Origin: Planococcus maitriensis
Lineage (GTDB): Bacteria; Bacillota; Bacilli; Bacillales_A; Planococcaceae
Length of the DNA stretch: 64,000 nt
Direction: 5' to 3'
Assembly: GCF_003289925.1 (NCBI RefSeq)
Contig: NZ_QLZQ01000008.1
Location: forward strand, 33,445-97,444
Below, piece by piece: positions 17,754 through 28,005 of the stretch. The notes beneath the pieces are model-generated. The model did no database searches, was not told the origin of the DNA, and saw only the letters and a list, made by a program, of their open reading frames with translations. Position 1 is the stretch's first letter, and every line of letters begins with the position of its first letter. A program made the translations under genes and the position numbers.

Positions 17754-18752
17754 ATGACCGTTACGATTTATGATGTGGCACGGGAAGCTAATGTTTCCAT
17801 GGCTACCGTTTCCAGGGTAGTGAATGGCAACCAGAATGTAAAACCGGCCACAAGAAAAAAAGTGCTGAAAGTGATCGAAGAACTCGGCTATCGCCCGAAT
17901 GCCGTAGCTCGCGGGTTGGCGAGCAAGAAAACTACAACGGTCGGCGTCGTTTTACCGGATATATCCAATAGTACGTATGCTGAACTGGCGCGGGGCATTG
18001 AAGATATCGCTACGATGTACCGCTACAATATCATCCTGTCCAATTCCGACCAGAATCCGAACAAAGAGCTTCAATTGCTCGAAACGATGCTCGGCAAACA
18101 GGTGGATGGCATCGTCTTCATGAGCGATGTCATTTCAGATGAATTGCGCAAGGAAATGGAGCGTTCCCCGACACCGATCGTATTGGCGGGATCAATCGAT
18201 GATACAGCATCGATCGCTTCCGTTAACATCGATTATTATGCTGCTGCCTATGAAGCGGTGAAGAAATTCATCGACAGCGGGCATAAGAAGATCGCATATA
18301 TTTCAGGCCCCTTATCGTCCGAGATCAATCGTGAACATAAGCTAAAAGCCTACCAGGATGCTTTGCAGGAAGCGGGCCTTGGCTATGACGAGCGCCTGGT
18401 CATCGAATGCAATAACACCTACGAGGAAGGGTTGGAAGCTGTGCGTGAACTGGAAGCGATTGAACCGACAGCTTATTTCGTCAGCAATGATGAAATGTCG
18501 ATTGGCGTCATCCATGCAGTGGAAGCGCTCGGCAAACGGATTCCGGAAGACGTAGAAGTCATCACTTACGAAAACTCGAAGCTTGCCCGTATGGCCCGCC
18601 CGATGCTGACGGCTGTGGCATTGCCGCTATATGACATCGGTGCAGTATCGATGCGTTTGTTGACGAAATACATGAACAACGAGGAAATTGAAGAAAACCA
18701 AGTCGTGCTGCCTTACCGTCTGGAAGAGCGCCAGTCGACGAAACATCAATAG
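17754..18752 (+). CDS. ccpA: catabolite control protein A
   Basis: LacI-family master regulator of carbon catabolite control; with HPr-Ser46-P it binds cre sites. 332 residues: helix-turn-helix and hinge at 1-60 ([32 protein letters not shown]), then the periplasmic-binding-like core. ATG 17754 follows AGGAGGACGC. Position next to aroA and the acu/acs genes is as in B. subtilis, and cre sites in the window (acsA, the methionine gamma-lyase gene, perhaps citZ) are its likely targets. Confidence 0.96.
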   Translation: MTVTIYDVAREANVSMATVSRVVNGNQNVKPATRKKVLKVIEELGYRPNAVARGLASKKTTTVGVVLPDISNSTYAELARGIEDIATMYRYNIILSNSDQNPNKELQLLETMLGKQVDGIVFMSDVISDELRKEMERSPTPIVLAGSIDDTASIASVNIDYYAAAYEAVKKFIDSGHKKIAYISGPLSSEINREHKLKAYQDALQEAGLGYDERLVIECNNTYEEGLEAVRELEAIEPTAYFVSNDEMSIGVIHAVEALGKRIPEDVEVITYENSKLARMARPMLTAVALPLYDIGAVSMRLLTKYMNNEEIEENQVVLPYRLEERQSTKHQ

Positions 18753-18780
18753 ATGCTATTGGATATGCTTGCCCCATAGG

Positions 18781-18834
18781 AAACCGCCCTTGCTTCAGGA
18801 TTGGATTCAATCCCGTCGCAAGGGCGGTTTTTTT
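18781..18834. terminator. long hairpin terminator between ccpA and acuC
   Basis: AAACCGCCCTTGC / GCAAGGGCGGTTT, a 13-base perfect stem with a 24-base loop, then further T. Between convergent genes; the A run on the other strand may let it work for acuC as well. Confidence 0.85.
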
Positions 18835-18874
18835 AAAAAAAGCTGCGGAATATTCCGACTAAATAATGCGCGGT

Positions 18875-20029
18875 TTATTGATTGCGGATCATGTACAGCG
18901 CCTTATCGAGCATTTGCTGATTCTTTTCGGTGATTTCCGCTTTTCTTGGAATCGGCTTGTACATATTTTCGGGATCTTCCCATGTCTCGATCAAAGGGAC
19001 AGGGGATTCAGGCTGCCAGCGCTTAAGCCATGCTTCAGGCAGTTTCCCGTGCGGCAAAGGCTGGCTGTTCATTTCCATCCACAGGAGCGACCAGGCACGC
19101 GGCACGACCCGCCAAATATCATAGCCGCCACCGCCGACTGCTACCCACTTGCCGTCGCAGAATTCATGAGCCAATTCATGTGCGATTTTGGGGATTTCCC
19201 GATAGATTTCCATTGTGCTGCTCAAATGTGTCAAGGGATCCAAATAATGGGCATCGGCGCCGTTCTGGCTTAAAATGACATCCGGCTTGAAATGTTCGAC
19301 GATTTCACGCATGGCGGTCCGGTAAATCGCCAGGAATGATTCATCCTCCGTGAACGCATCGATCGGAAAATTGAATGAAGTGCCATAGCCTTGCCCGCTT
19401 CCGCGCTCGTTGATATTGCCGGTGCCAGGGAAGAGGTAGCGGCCTGTTTCATGGATCGATACTGTGCACACATCAGGATCGTCATAGAAACACCATTGCA
19501 CCCCGTCGCCGTGGTGGGCATCCGTATCGATATACAATACGCGTGCGCCATATTTCTCTTTCAAATAATGGATGGCTACAGAGCTGTCATTATAGATACA
19601 AAAGCCTGACGCTTTCCCGCGGAATCCGTGGTGCAAACCGCCCCCGAGGTTCAATGCATGCTCGGCTTTTCCTTCCATCACTTGATCGACCGCCGTCAAG
19701 GTGCCGCCGACTAAACGGGCACTCGCTTCGTGCATGTTTTCGAAAATCGGCGTATCTTCCGTGCCGATGCCATATCCTTCTCCCGCCTCCGGAGTGATTT
19801 CGCCCCGGCTCGCTTTCTTGACGATATCGATATAGCGCTGGTCGTGCGCAAGCAATAATTCTTCATCTGTTGCAGTCCGTGCAGGCACAATCAAATCCTC
19901 TGGAAGTGCGTCCATTTCCCTGAGCAAATCAATGGTGAGAATGAGCCGTTTTTGGTTGAACGGATGCGTTTCAGAAAATTTATACCCCAATTGATCTTCT
20001 GAATAGATGAAGACGGCGTGTTTTTTCAT
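18875..20029 (-). CDS. acuC: acetoin utilization protein AcuC (protein deacetylase)
   Basis: Zinc-dependent HDAC-fold deacetylase, 384 residues, known in B. subtilis to reactivate acetylated AcsA. Visible motifs: LNLGGGLHHGF, the metal and catalytic cluster YIDTDAHHGDGVQ, and SQNGADAHYLDPL. Start: ATG 20029 overlaps the acuB stop (ATGA), giving MKKHAVFIYSEDQLGYKFS; the seven extra codons upstream lie inside acuB. Last gene of acuABC, transcribed away from acsA. Confidence 0.93.
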   Translation of the reverse strand: MKKHAVFIYSEDQLGYKFSETHPFNQKRLILTIDLLREMDALPEDLIVPARTATDEELLLAHDQRYIDIVKKASRGEITPEAGEGYGIGTEDTPIFENMHEASARLVGGTLTAVDQVMEGKAEHALNLGGGLHHGFRGKASGFCIYNDSSVAIHYLKEKYGARVLYIDTDAHHGDGVQWCFYDDPDVCTVSIHETGRYLFPGTGNINERGSGQGYGTSFNFPIDAFTEDESFLAIYRTAMREIVEHFKPDVILSQNGADAHYLDPLTHLSSTMEIYREIPKIAHELAHEFCDGKWVAVGGGGYDIWRVVPRAWSLLWMEMNSQPLPHGKLPEAWLKRWQPESPVPLIETWEDPENMYKPIPRKAEITEKNQQMLDKALYMIRNQ

Positions 20030-20664
20030 TCCTGCATGAGATTCGGCCATAAGACATCGAAACCTTCTTTTCGCAGATCTTCAATAATGGAAATGGGGTT
20101 CATCGTTTTGATGCGGAAAGCCAGAATCTTATTGGAATTGTCTTTCCGGTCGGGGTAGACAAGGACGCTCAATACATTGACTTTGTGCTCGTAGAACACT
20201 TTGCTTACTTCGTAGAGCGCGCCTGAACGATTCGGCACTTTGATTTCGATTTGGGAGCCGGGCTGGTGCGCGCCGGTCAATTCGATATACGTATACAAAA
20301 GATCGGTTTCCGTCAGAAAGCCGACGAGTTCGTTTTGGCTGACGACCGGCAAGCAGCCGATTTTATGTTCATAGAACACCAAAGCGATTTCTTCGACGAA
20401 ATCCAGCGGGTGGGCGATGATCGGATTTGCTGTCATGATTTCCGAAACTTTCTTCTCGTAAGGATTCACTTTCGGCGTCACCGTGAACATCGAAGGCAGC
20501 GCATCTTTCAAGTCGCGGTCGGTCACGATGCCGACGACTTTCCCGTCATCGACGATGGGAGCGTGGCGGATCCGTTTTTCTTCAAACAGGTCCAGCACAT
20601 CCTGGACGGTCTGGTCTGAGCGCAGCGTGAAAACATCCTTCTTCATGATTTCTTCTACTAGCAT
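20026..20664 (-). CDS. acuB: acetoin utilization protein AcuB (CBS-ACT)
   Basis: 212 residues: two CBS domains (about 1-60 and 75-130; MLVEEIMKKDVFTL, VSEIMTANPIIA), then an ACT-like domain with KVPNRSGALYEVSKVFYEH. The mix suggests a small-molecule sensor (nucleotide plus amino acid or acyl ligand) tuning AcuA/AcuC, but no activity is proven. ATG 20664 follows AAAGGGGTG. Middle gene of the operon, overlapping acuC by 4 bases. Confidence 0.92.
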   Translation of the reverse strand: MLVEEIMKKDVFTLRSDQTVQDVLDLFEEKRIRHAPIVDDGKVVGIVTDRDLKDALPSMFTVTPKVNPYEKKVSEIMTANPIIAHPLDFVEEIALVFYEHKIGCLPVVSQNELVGFLTETDLLYTYIELTGAHQPGSQIEIKVPNRSGALYEVSKVFYEHKVNVLSVLVYPDRKDNSNKILAFRIKTMNPISIIEDLRKEGFDVLWPNLMQE

Positions 20665-20683
20665 ATAAGCACCCCTTTAGTAA

Positions 20684-21316
20684 TCAGTACATATAGCGGT
20701 TCATGAAACGCAGCTGGTCGAACTTCTGGATCGACTCCGTATCGACGCGAGAACCGATGCGCGCCATCAGCGTGTTGGCTGGATGCGAGCTGATTTCGGG
20801 ATCATCCGTAGCGAAATATTCCAGCCCGCCAGCCTGCATCATCTTTTCCATGATTTTGCGGTATTCCCAGACGTTCAGCCCGGTTCCTTTTAAATCCCAA
20901 TGCCAATAATATTCTGTCGTGATGACGATGAAGTCATTGAAGGCATCATCCATCATCGAAACTTGGAGCAGTGCTTTGCCGACGCCGGCGCCGCGGTATT
21001 TAGGAATGACTTCAATCGCGCCGAGCTCGATCAAGTTTTCCATCTTCCCTTCGGACCAGCGTTCGAGCGGGTCGGGATAGAGGTAGGTGACATAGCCGAC
21101 AATGGTGTTCTGGTCGCGCGCAATCAGGATGCGCCCTTCCGGCAAATCCGCAATTTCCGTGATGGCTTTGTGCTGCTGTTCTGGAGGTCTGAAAGCGACC
21201 AAGTCTTCGTGGAAATCAAGTTCCTTCAATTCCTTCGATGGGACCGGCCCTTCTATGACGAGGGGCCCGTGTTTCGTTTTCAATTCCATCGCATTATACG
21301 TCTTCTTATGTTCCAT
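20684..21316 (-). CDS. acuA: protein lysine acetyltransferase AcuA
   Basis: GNAT-fold enzyme that acetylates and switches off AcsA. The 210-residue product matches B. subtilis AcuA length and contains LIARDQNTIVGYVTYLYPDP, the acetyl-CoA loop YRGAGVGKALL and TEYYWHWDLKG. ATG 21316 gives MEHKKTY, with GGCGGTGA upstream; the longer frame to 21349 lies in front of that site. A -10-like TATAAT is present on the minus strand at 21348-21353, within a short inverted repeat (CTTCAT/ATGAAG). Divergent from acsA. Confidence 0.93.
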   Translation of the reverse strand: MEHKKTYNAMELKTKHGPLVIEGPVPSKELKELDFHEDLVAFRPPEQQHKAITEIADLPEGRILIARDQNTIVGYVTYLYPDPLERWSEGKMENLIELGAIEVIPKYRGAGVGKALLQVSMMDDAFNDFIVITTEYYWHWDLKGTGLNVWEYRKIMEKMMQAGGLEYFATDDPEISSHPANTLMARIGSRVDTESIQKFDQLRFMNRYMY

Positions 21317-21482
21317 CATTTCACCGCCTGTGGTTGCAATTAGCTTCATTATACATGAAGGTCGTCAGGAAAAGAAAGTTGCTTGGGTAAATACACCGTA
21401 TTTTCTAAAGAATTAAAATTATTAGCATTTCCCTTCCAGGTTGATGTAGAATATAGAGAAACAAAGGGAAAGGGTGATTTAT

Positions 21483-23204
21483 GTGAAAGTGGAAGCGTTA
21501 CCAGCAAAACCAGGGGAGCATTATTTACATAATTACGAAGAGCAATCGGCGGATTTCGATTGGTCGGAAGTTGAAAAAGAGTTCAGCTGGTCGAAAACCG
21601 GTAAGATCAATATGGCCCATGAGGCGATTGACCGTCACGCTGAATCGGACCGCAAGAACAAAGTCGCTCTCTATTATAAAGACCAGCATCGCCATGAAAC
21701 GTATACATTCTATGAGATGAAACGGATGACGAACCGTGCGGCGAACTTGTTGAAAGCACATTCCGATTTGGAAAAAGGGGACCGCATTTTCATTTTCATG
21801 CCGCGTTCTCCTGAACTGTATTTCCTCATGTTCGGGGCTTTGAAGATGGGCTTGATTGTCGGGCCATTATTTGAAGCATTCATGGAAGGGGCGATCTATG
21901 ACCGGCTGGACGACAGTGACGCTAAATCGATCATCACGACGCCGGAATTGCTCCCGCGCATCCCGAAAGACCGGCTTCCGAATTTGAAGACGATCTTCCT
22001 TGTCGGGGAGGAAGGGGCAGAAGAAACTGAAGGCCATATCGATGTGCTGAAGCATCTTCATTCCTGCTCGGATAAATTCGATGTCGAATGGCTCGACAAA
22101 GAAGACGGGTTGGTGCTTCATTATACCTCGGGTTCTACAGGCAAACCGAAGGGCGTCCTGCACGCACAATATGCCATGGTTCAGCAATACCAGACAGGCA
22201 AATGGGTGCTCGATTTCCAGGAACAGGACATTTACTGGTGCACAGCTGACCCGGGCTGGGTGACGGGTACGGCTTATGGCGTGTTCTCGCCGTGGCTGAA
22301 CGGCGTGACCACGGTCATTCTCGGCGGCCGCTTTTCTCCGGATGCCTGGTATCAAGCGATCGAAGATTTCGGCGTTACGGTCTGGTACAGTGCACCGACA
22401 GCATTCCGCATGCTGATGGGCGCCGGGGATGCATTGGTGAAAGAATACGATCTGTCGACATTGCGCCACGTGCTGTCTGTCGGTGAACCGCTGAACCCCG
22501 AAGTCGTCAAATGGGGAGCGCAAGTGTTCGATAAACGGATCCACGATACGTGGTGGATGACGGAAACCGGCGCGCAGGTCATCTGCAATTACCCGTCGAT
22601 GGCTATCAAGCCCGGTTCGATGGGCAAACCGATTCCAGGCATTAAAGCGGCGATTGTCGATGACCAAGGCAAGGAATTGCCAGCAAACCAAATGGGCAAC
22701 CTGGCGATCAAGAAAGGCTGGCCGTCCATGATGCGCCAAATCTGGAATAACCCGCAAAAGTATGATTCCTACTTCCTGAATGATGAGTGGTATGTATCCG
22801 GTGACTCGGCTTACATGGACGAAGACGGCTATTTCTGGTTCCAGGGCAGAGTGGATGACGTCATCATGACTTCAGGCGAACGTGTCGGGCCGTTTGAAGT
22901 GGAAAGCAAGCTGCTCGAGCATCCGGCAATCGCTGAAGCAGGCGTCATCGGAAAACCTGACCCTGTGCGCGGGGAAATCATCAAGGCGTTCGTCGCGCTT
23001 GTTGAAGGCCATGAGCCTTCGGATGAATTGATCGAGGACATCCGCCAGTTCGTCAAGAAGGAATTGGCGGCCCACGCAGCGCCGCGTGAAATCGAATTCA
23101 AAGACAAGCTTCCGAAAACACGAAGCGGCAAGATCATGCGCCGCGTCCTGAAAGCTTGGGAATTGGACTTGCCGACTGGCGATTTGTCCACAATGGAAGA
23201 TTAA
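21483..23204 (+). CDS. acsA: acetyl-CoA synthetase
   Basis: AMP-forming enzyme turning acetate into acetyl-CoA. 573 residues: adenylate loop YTSGSTGKPKGV (about 214-226), WWMTETGAQV, SGDSAYMDEDGY, and the C-terminal PKTRSGKIMRR with the acetylatable lysine at 550, the expected target of AcuA/AcuC. Start is GTG 21483 with AAGGGAAAGGG 8 bases upstream; it gives MKVEALPAKPGE, like MNLKALPAIEGD in B. subtilis. GTG 21474 is an alternative. Codons 3-7 contain a cre site. Ends at a strong bidirectional terminator. Confidence 0.95.
   Translation: MKVEALPAKPGEHYLHNYEEQSADFDWSEVEKEFSWSKTGKINMAHEAIDRHAESDRKNKVALYYKDQHRHETYTFYEMKRMTNRAANLLKAHSDLEKGDRIFIFMPRSPELYFLMFGALKMGLIVGPLFEAFMEGAIYDRLDDSDAKSIITTPELLPRIPKDRLPNLKTIFLVGEEGAEETEGHIDVLKHLHSCSDKFDVEWLDKEDGLVLHYTSGSTGKPKGVLHAQYAMVQQYQTGKWVLDFQEQDIYWCTADPGWVTGTAYGVFSPWLNGVTTVILGGRFSPDAWYQAIEDFGVTVWYSAPTAFRMLMGAGDALVKEYDLSTLRHVLSVGEPLNPEVVKWGAQVFDKRIHDTWWMTETGAQVICNYPSMAIKPGSMGKPIPGIKAAIVDDQGKELPANQMGNLAIKKGWPSMMRQIWNNPQKYDSYFLNDEWYVSGDSAYMDEDGYFWFQGRVDDVIMTSGERVGPFEVESKLLEHPAIAEAGVIGKPDPVRGEIIKAFVALVEGHEPSDELIEDIRQFVKKELAAHAAPREIEFKDKLPKTRSGKIMRRVLKAWELDLPTGDLSTMED
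21490..21503 (+). promoter_or_regulatory. cre site inside the acsA start
   Basis: TGGAAGCGTTACCA matches TGNAANCGNWNNCW at every fixed position. It covers the codons for V-E-A-L-P. B. subtilis acsA has a CcpA site over the equivalent KALP codons, so both the DNA site and the peptide are kept. Confidence 0.8.
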
Positions 23205-23206
23205 AA

Positions 23207-23236
23207 AAAGCCCCTCTGCATTTGCAGAGGGGCTTT
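23207..23236. terminator. bidirectional terminator between acsA and the PBP gene
   Basis: AAAGCCCCTCTGCA / TGCAGAGGGGCTTT, 14-base perfect stem, 2-base loop, between convergent genes. Confidence 0.92.
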
Positions 23237-23238
23237 CA

Positions 23239-26200
23239 TCATGCTGCGTCTTCTTCACTTTCCGGAGCCTCCGTCTCAGGTTCTGACGGCTCTTCTGGTT
23301 CCTCCGGTTCTTCAGGTTCTTCAGGTGGTGCTTCTTCCTCTTCTTCCGGTTCTTCTGGAGCTGGAGTTTCTTCTGCCGGTTCTTCCTCAGCAGGCTCTTC
23401 TTCCGGCTCCTGTCTTTCAGTTTCTTGAGATGGAGCCGGAGTTTCTTCTCTTTCCGGTTCCGGTGCAGGCTCCGGTTTCGGCTCTGGTTTTGGCGCTTCG
23501 ATCGTCACGCCATTGGATGCGGCCGATTGCCGGCCTGTGATATCCACGGCGACGACTGTGTATGTGCCGGGGCCAGGTGCGTTATAGGAGTTGCTGCTTG
23601 ATTCGGAAACAGAAGCGACTCTGCTGCCGCCGCGGAAAACACGGTAGCCGACGACATCGTTCGAAGCGGAATCGCTCCAAGTGATTGTGCGCCCATTGAT
23701 CGATGTTCCGACCGGTGCAGGGGCTGCGCTGTCTGCGTCGAATTTCGCGCTGGAAACGACATTGCTGAACCTGGAGCTGCCAGGGAATAATTTGCCGGCG
23801 TCTCCGCCAAATGGAGCGAGCATCCGGTCGACATATTCTTCCGAGACACCGAGGCCGCCGCCTGATACAAATTCACTTGGCGTATTCGATAGGGCAGCAT
23901 AGCGTTTGCCGTTGATGGTCGTATACGATCCGCTGCTCAAGCTGTCATCGCCGTCTTTCGGTGTCATGATGTCAGCGATGAACAAGTCGGAGCGGACTAA
24001 ACCTGCTTTTTTACAAGCATCGCTCGGTGCGTAGCCTGAAATGCCGCAGAACGAGCGGGTGACGACGCCGTCAGGTTCCTGGAATTTGTCTCCGGTACCG
24101 ATTGCGTCAGGAGCAACATCATAGGTCGTATTCATCAAGTTCGCCCATAATTGGTTGACGCGGACGGATGGCTGCAAGTTCTGGTTTCTGAAATTATCCA
24201 GCGAATATTTTTCCTTGTCATAGCCGAGCCAGACGCCCATCGTGATGTTAGGGTTGTAGCCGACGAGCCAGACGTCGCGTGTTTCTTGTGTAGTTCCTGT
24301 CTTGCCTGCAAAATCAGCATTGAATTTGAGCATGCCGTTTGCACGGTTTGCTGTTCCGCGGTCTGTTTTGAAGACATCGCGCAGCATATCGGTCAATACG
24401 TAAGAAGCTTGAGGGGTGAAAACGTCTTTCGCCTCGGCCTCATGTTCATAGATGACATTGCCGTCTGCGTCTTCGATTTTATCGATCATGGTCGTTTCCA
24501 TATGCTTGCCGCCGTTAGCTAAGGTGGCGTAGGCATTGGCGACTTCTTCCACCGACCCTTCGATGCCGCCGCCAAGTGCTGCTGAGACGACGCCATCGTT
24601 TTCATCAACGCGGGAGAAGCCGTTGTCGATCATGTATTGGATCGGCATCTCATCACGCATTTGTGCAAACAAACGCAAAGCGGGAAGGTTTTGGGATTGG
24701 GCGAGTGCATCGCGTGCCGGCATGATGCCTTGTTCACTTGTCGGGATGAAGTTTGCCGGTTCGTAGCTACTGCCGTTGTCGTTCATGGTGAACTTCACAT
24801 CGACTACTGGGCTGCCTGCGCCGATTACGCCATTTTCCAGTGCGGGGCCGTAGACTAGCAATGGCTTCACCGTCGAACCGATCGAACGGTAAGCTTGCGT
24901 TGCATGGTTCAAGTTCTCGATTTCGTGGTCACGCCCGCCGACGAAGCTCAAGATACGGCCGGTATCGTTTTCCAATGTGACACTGCCGACTTGTACGGGC
25001 AATTGGCGGGTTTGCGTTTCGCCGTCTTCATCAATATAATCTTCAGATAAAGTCGTGCCGTATCCTTGGTAGGCTTTCTGTGTGTTTTCTTGCGCTACAT
25101 ATAACTCTTTATTGATGCTGGAATGGATGCGGTAGCCGTTCGACCGTACGGCCCGGTCTGCCAGTATCGCATATTCTTCATAAAGGTTTTGGTCTTGCTT
25201 CAGTGTTTCGGGATCTACGCCGTTTTGTTCCGCCAATACATCCATGATGATGCGGGTGGCTCGTTTTTCAAGCTCGGCTGTCACAAATGGGAAGTCTTCG
25301 TATGAACGGGTTTCATCTTTGCGGAAATCAGCGACAATATCGTATTCCAAAGCTTCTTGATATTCCGCTTCCGTGATATAGCCCGTTTCAAGCATGCGGT
25401 ACAGCACTGTTTTCATGCGGTTAAGGCCAGGTTCTAAAGCTTCGCCTTCTTTAGGCGTACCGCCGGGCCCGTATGGTGTATAGCTGAAAGGCGCTTTCGG
25501 GATTCCGGCGATGAATGCTGCCTGCGGCAAGTTCAACTCGCTTGCAGGCACATTGAATATGCCTTTTGCTGCCGTTTCGATTCCCGCGATATTCATGCCT
25601 GCCGAGTTTCGGCCATATGGAATGATATTCAGGTAAGCTTCCATGATATCTTCTTTGTTCATGAATTTCTCAAGGCGCATGGCCAGGAGGATTTCTTTCG
25701 CTTTTCGCTCGTAAGATACTTCATTTGTCAAAATCTGGTTTTTGATCAATTGCTGCGTCAAAGTCGATCCGCCGGTTTGGCTGTCTGAATTGGAGACATC
25801 CTGGAACAAGCCGCGCATGATCGCTTTCGGGACGATGCCTTCATGTTCGTAGAAATATTCATCTTCCGTAGCCAGGACTGCGTCGATGGCCACATCGGAG
25901 ACATCTTCCAGATTCGTTTCTTCGCGGTCAAGGTCGGTCTGCAATTTGCCGAGGTACGTATTGTCGGCGAAGTACAATTGGGAAGTCTCTTCGTAACTAT
26001 AGATGTCCGACAGCATTTCCTCTTCGGTCCGCAGCTGTTCTTCGTCCACCAATGAAGCGAAATAGCCGGCTCCTGCCGATGCGGCAAATACGCCGCCCGC
26101 CACCAATATAATAGCTAGAATGATTGCCAAGTTCCAAATGACTCCCGTGGTGATTTTAAAGCGCTTAAACCATTTATGGGAAGTCCATCTATCGGTTGTT

Positions 26201-26241
26201 TCCTCTGCCTTCAATAACCATCTTCTCAATTTGTCTTGCAC
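23239..26241 (-). CDS. class A penicillin-binding protein 1A with FN3 domain and acidic tail
   Basis: Membrane-anchored bifunctional peptidoglycan synthase, 1000 residues. One helix near 30-55, a GT51 glycosyltransferase (ATEDEYFYEHEG, GGSTLTQQLIKN, MEAYLNIIPYGRNSAG), a transpeptidase with the three active-site motifs STVK, SQN and KTGTT, then a fibronectin type III-like domain (about 845-920) and a tail of about 75 residues made almost only of Pro and Glu. Start is GTG 26241 with AGGAGGGGG at 6 bases. Such tails occur in some Bacillales PBP1 proteins but length varies widely. Confidence 0.92.
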   Translation of the reverse strand: MQDKLRRWLLKAEETTDRWTSHKWFKRFKITTGVIWNLAIILAIILVAGGVFAASAGAGYFASLVDEEQLRTEEEMLSDIYSYEETSQLYFADNTYLGKLQTDLDREETNLEDVSDVAIDAVLATEDEYFYEHEGIVPKAIMRGLFQDVSNSDSQTGGSTLTQQLIKNQILTNEVSYERKAKEILLAMRLEKFMNKEDIMEAYLNIIPYGRNSAGMNIAGIETAAKGIFNVPASELNLPQAAFIAGIPKAPFSYTPYGPGGTPKEGEALEPGLNRMKTVLYRMLETGYITEAEYQEALEYDIVADFRKDETRSYEDFPFVTAELEKRATRIIMDVLAEQNGVDPETLKQDQNLYEEYAILADRAVRSNGYRIHSSINKELYVAQENTQKAYQGYGTTLSEDYIDEDGETQTRQLPVQVGSVTLENDTGRILSFVGGRDHEIENLNHATQAYRSIGSTVKPLLVYGPALENGVIGAGSPVVDVKFTMNDNGSSYEPANFIPTSEQGIMPARDALAQSQNLPALRLFAQMRDEMPIQYMIDNGFSRVDENDGVVSAALGGGIEGSVEEVANAYATLANGGKHMETTMIDKIEDADGNVIYEHEAEAKDVFTPQASYVLTDMLRDVFKTDRGTANRANGMLKFNADFAGKTGTTQETRDVWLVGYNPNITMGVWLGYDKEKYSLDNFRNQNLQPSVRVNQLWANLMNTTYDVAPDAIGTGDKFQEPDGVVTRSFCGISGYAPSDACKKAGLVRSDLFIADIMTPKDGDDSLSSGSYTTINGKRYAALSNTPSEFVSGGGLGVSEEYVDRMLAPFGGDAGKLFPGSSRFSNVVSSAKFDADSAAPAPVGTSINGRTITWSDSASNDVVGYRVFRGGSRVASVSESSSNSYNAPGPGTYTVVAVDITGRQSAASNGVTIEAPKPEPKPEPAPEPEREETPAPSQETERQEPEEEPAEEEPAEETPAPEEPEEEEEAPPEEPEEPEEPEEPSEPETEAPESEEDAA

Positions 26242-26303
26242 ATTATCCCCCTCCTAAAAATCTTTTCTATTATAGCATAATCCGATAATTGAAACGAAAG
26301 ATA

Positions 26304-26331
26304 TTGACAATCTTTAGGATTCAAGTACACT
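26304..26331 (+). promoter_or_regulatory. SigA-type promoter of the tyrS T-box transcript
   Basis: Perfect TTGACA (26304-26309), 16-base spacer, TACACT (26326-26331). Transcription would start near 26338, at the beginning of the T-box leader. Confidence 0.7.
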
Positions 26332-26337
26332 ACATAA

Positions 26338-26564
26338 TAGAATCTTCATAATCAAACGGAGAAAGGCCCGCAGTAGGGCGTGCAATTTTGAAACCAGAGA
26401 GCCGGTGGGAGGTGCAAACCGGCCAAAATGCATGCGCCGAATTACAGGCCCGGAGTTTGCGGAAGTGCCCCGTCTGGCACATTTGAGTGGGAGGATGCGT
26501 CCTCCAAGCTGGGTGGTACCGCGCATTTGCGTCCCTGCATGAATTTCATGCAGGGGCTTTTTTG
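26338..26564 (+). promoter_or_regulatory. tyrosine T-box leader of tyrS
   Basis: Leader RNA that senses uncharged tRNA-Tyr. The conserved T-box AGCTGGGTGGTACCGCG is at 26508-26524, stem I has the GAGAGCCGG / CCGG arms near 26397-26423, and a TAC tyrosine specifier codon lies in GAATTACAGG (26443-26445). It ends in a strong terminator stem CCCTGCATGA / TCATGCAGGG (26533-26555) with a T run. The 366 bases between the PBP gene and tyrS are explained by this leader and its promoter. Confidence 0.93.
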
Positions 26565-26592
26565 TGTCCCGGCAACCAGGCGAAGCAGATAA

Positions 26593-27873
<1,281 letters not shown>

Positions 27874-27880
27874 ATACGGA

Positions 27881-27908
27881 AGCCGCTTGCAGCTGCAAGC
27901 GGCTTTTT
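27881..27908 (+). terminator. terminator after tyrS
   Basis: AGCCGCTTGC / GCAAGCGGCT perfect stem, 4-base loop, run of T. Confidence 0.92.
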
Positions 27909-27924
27909 TAATGTGCATGCGGGT

Positions 27925-27949
27925 GTTTAATGCCCTTTCGACGGGGAAA
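27925..27949 (+). promoter_or_regulatory. SigB-type promoter of the YflT-like gene
   Basis: GTTTAA (27925-27930), 13-base spacer, GGGAAA (27944-27949). Close to the sigma-B consensus and in front of a general stress protein gene. Confidence 0.7.
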
Positions 27950-28005
27950 CACAGTCACTAGATACATGAACAGGATTCCAAACCATTCAAGGGAGGATGA
28001 TAGGC

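Noticed and set aside
21867..22757. 296-codon open frame antisense to acsA
   Set aside because: Lies wholly inside acsA, has no ribosome site, and is rich in Arg/His/Cys as expected from the reverse frame of a GC-rich coding strand.
23241..23540. Leu/Pro/Val-rich frame opposite the PBP tail
   Set aside because: Product of the low-complexity Glu/Pro coding strand read backward; no start signal.
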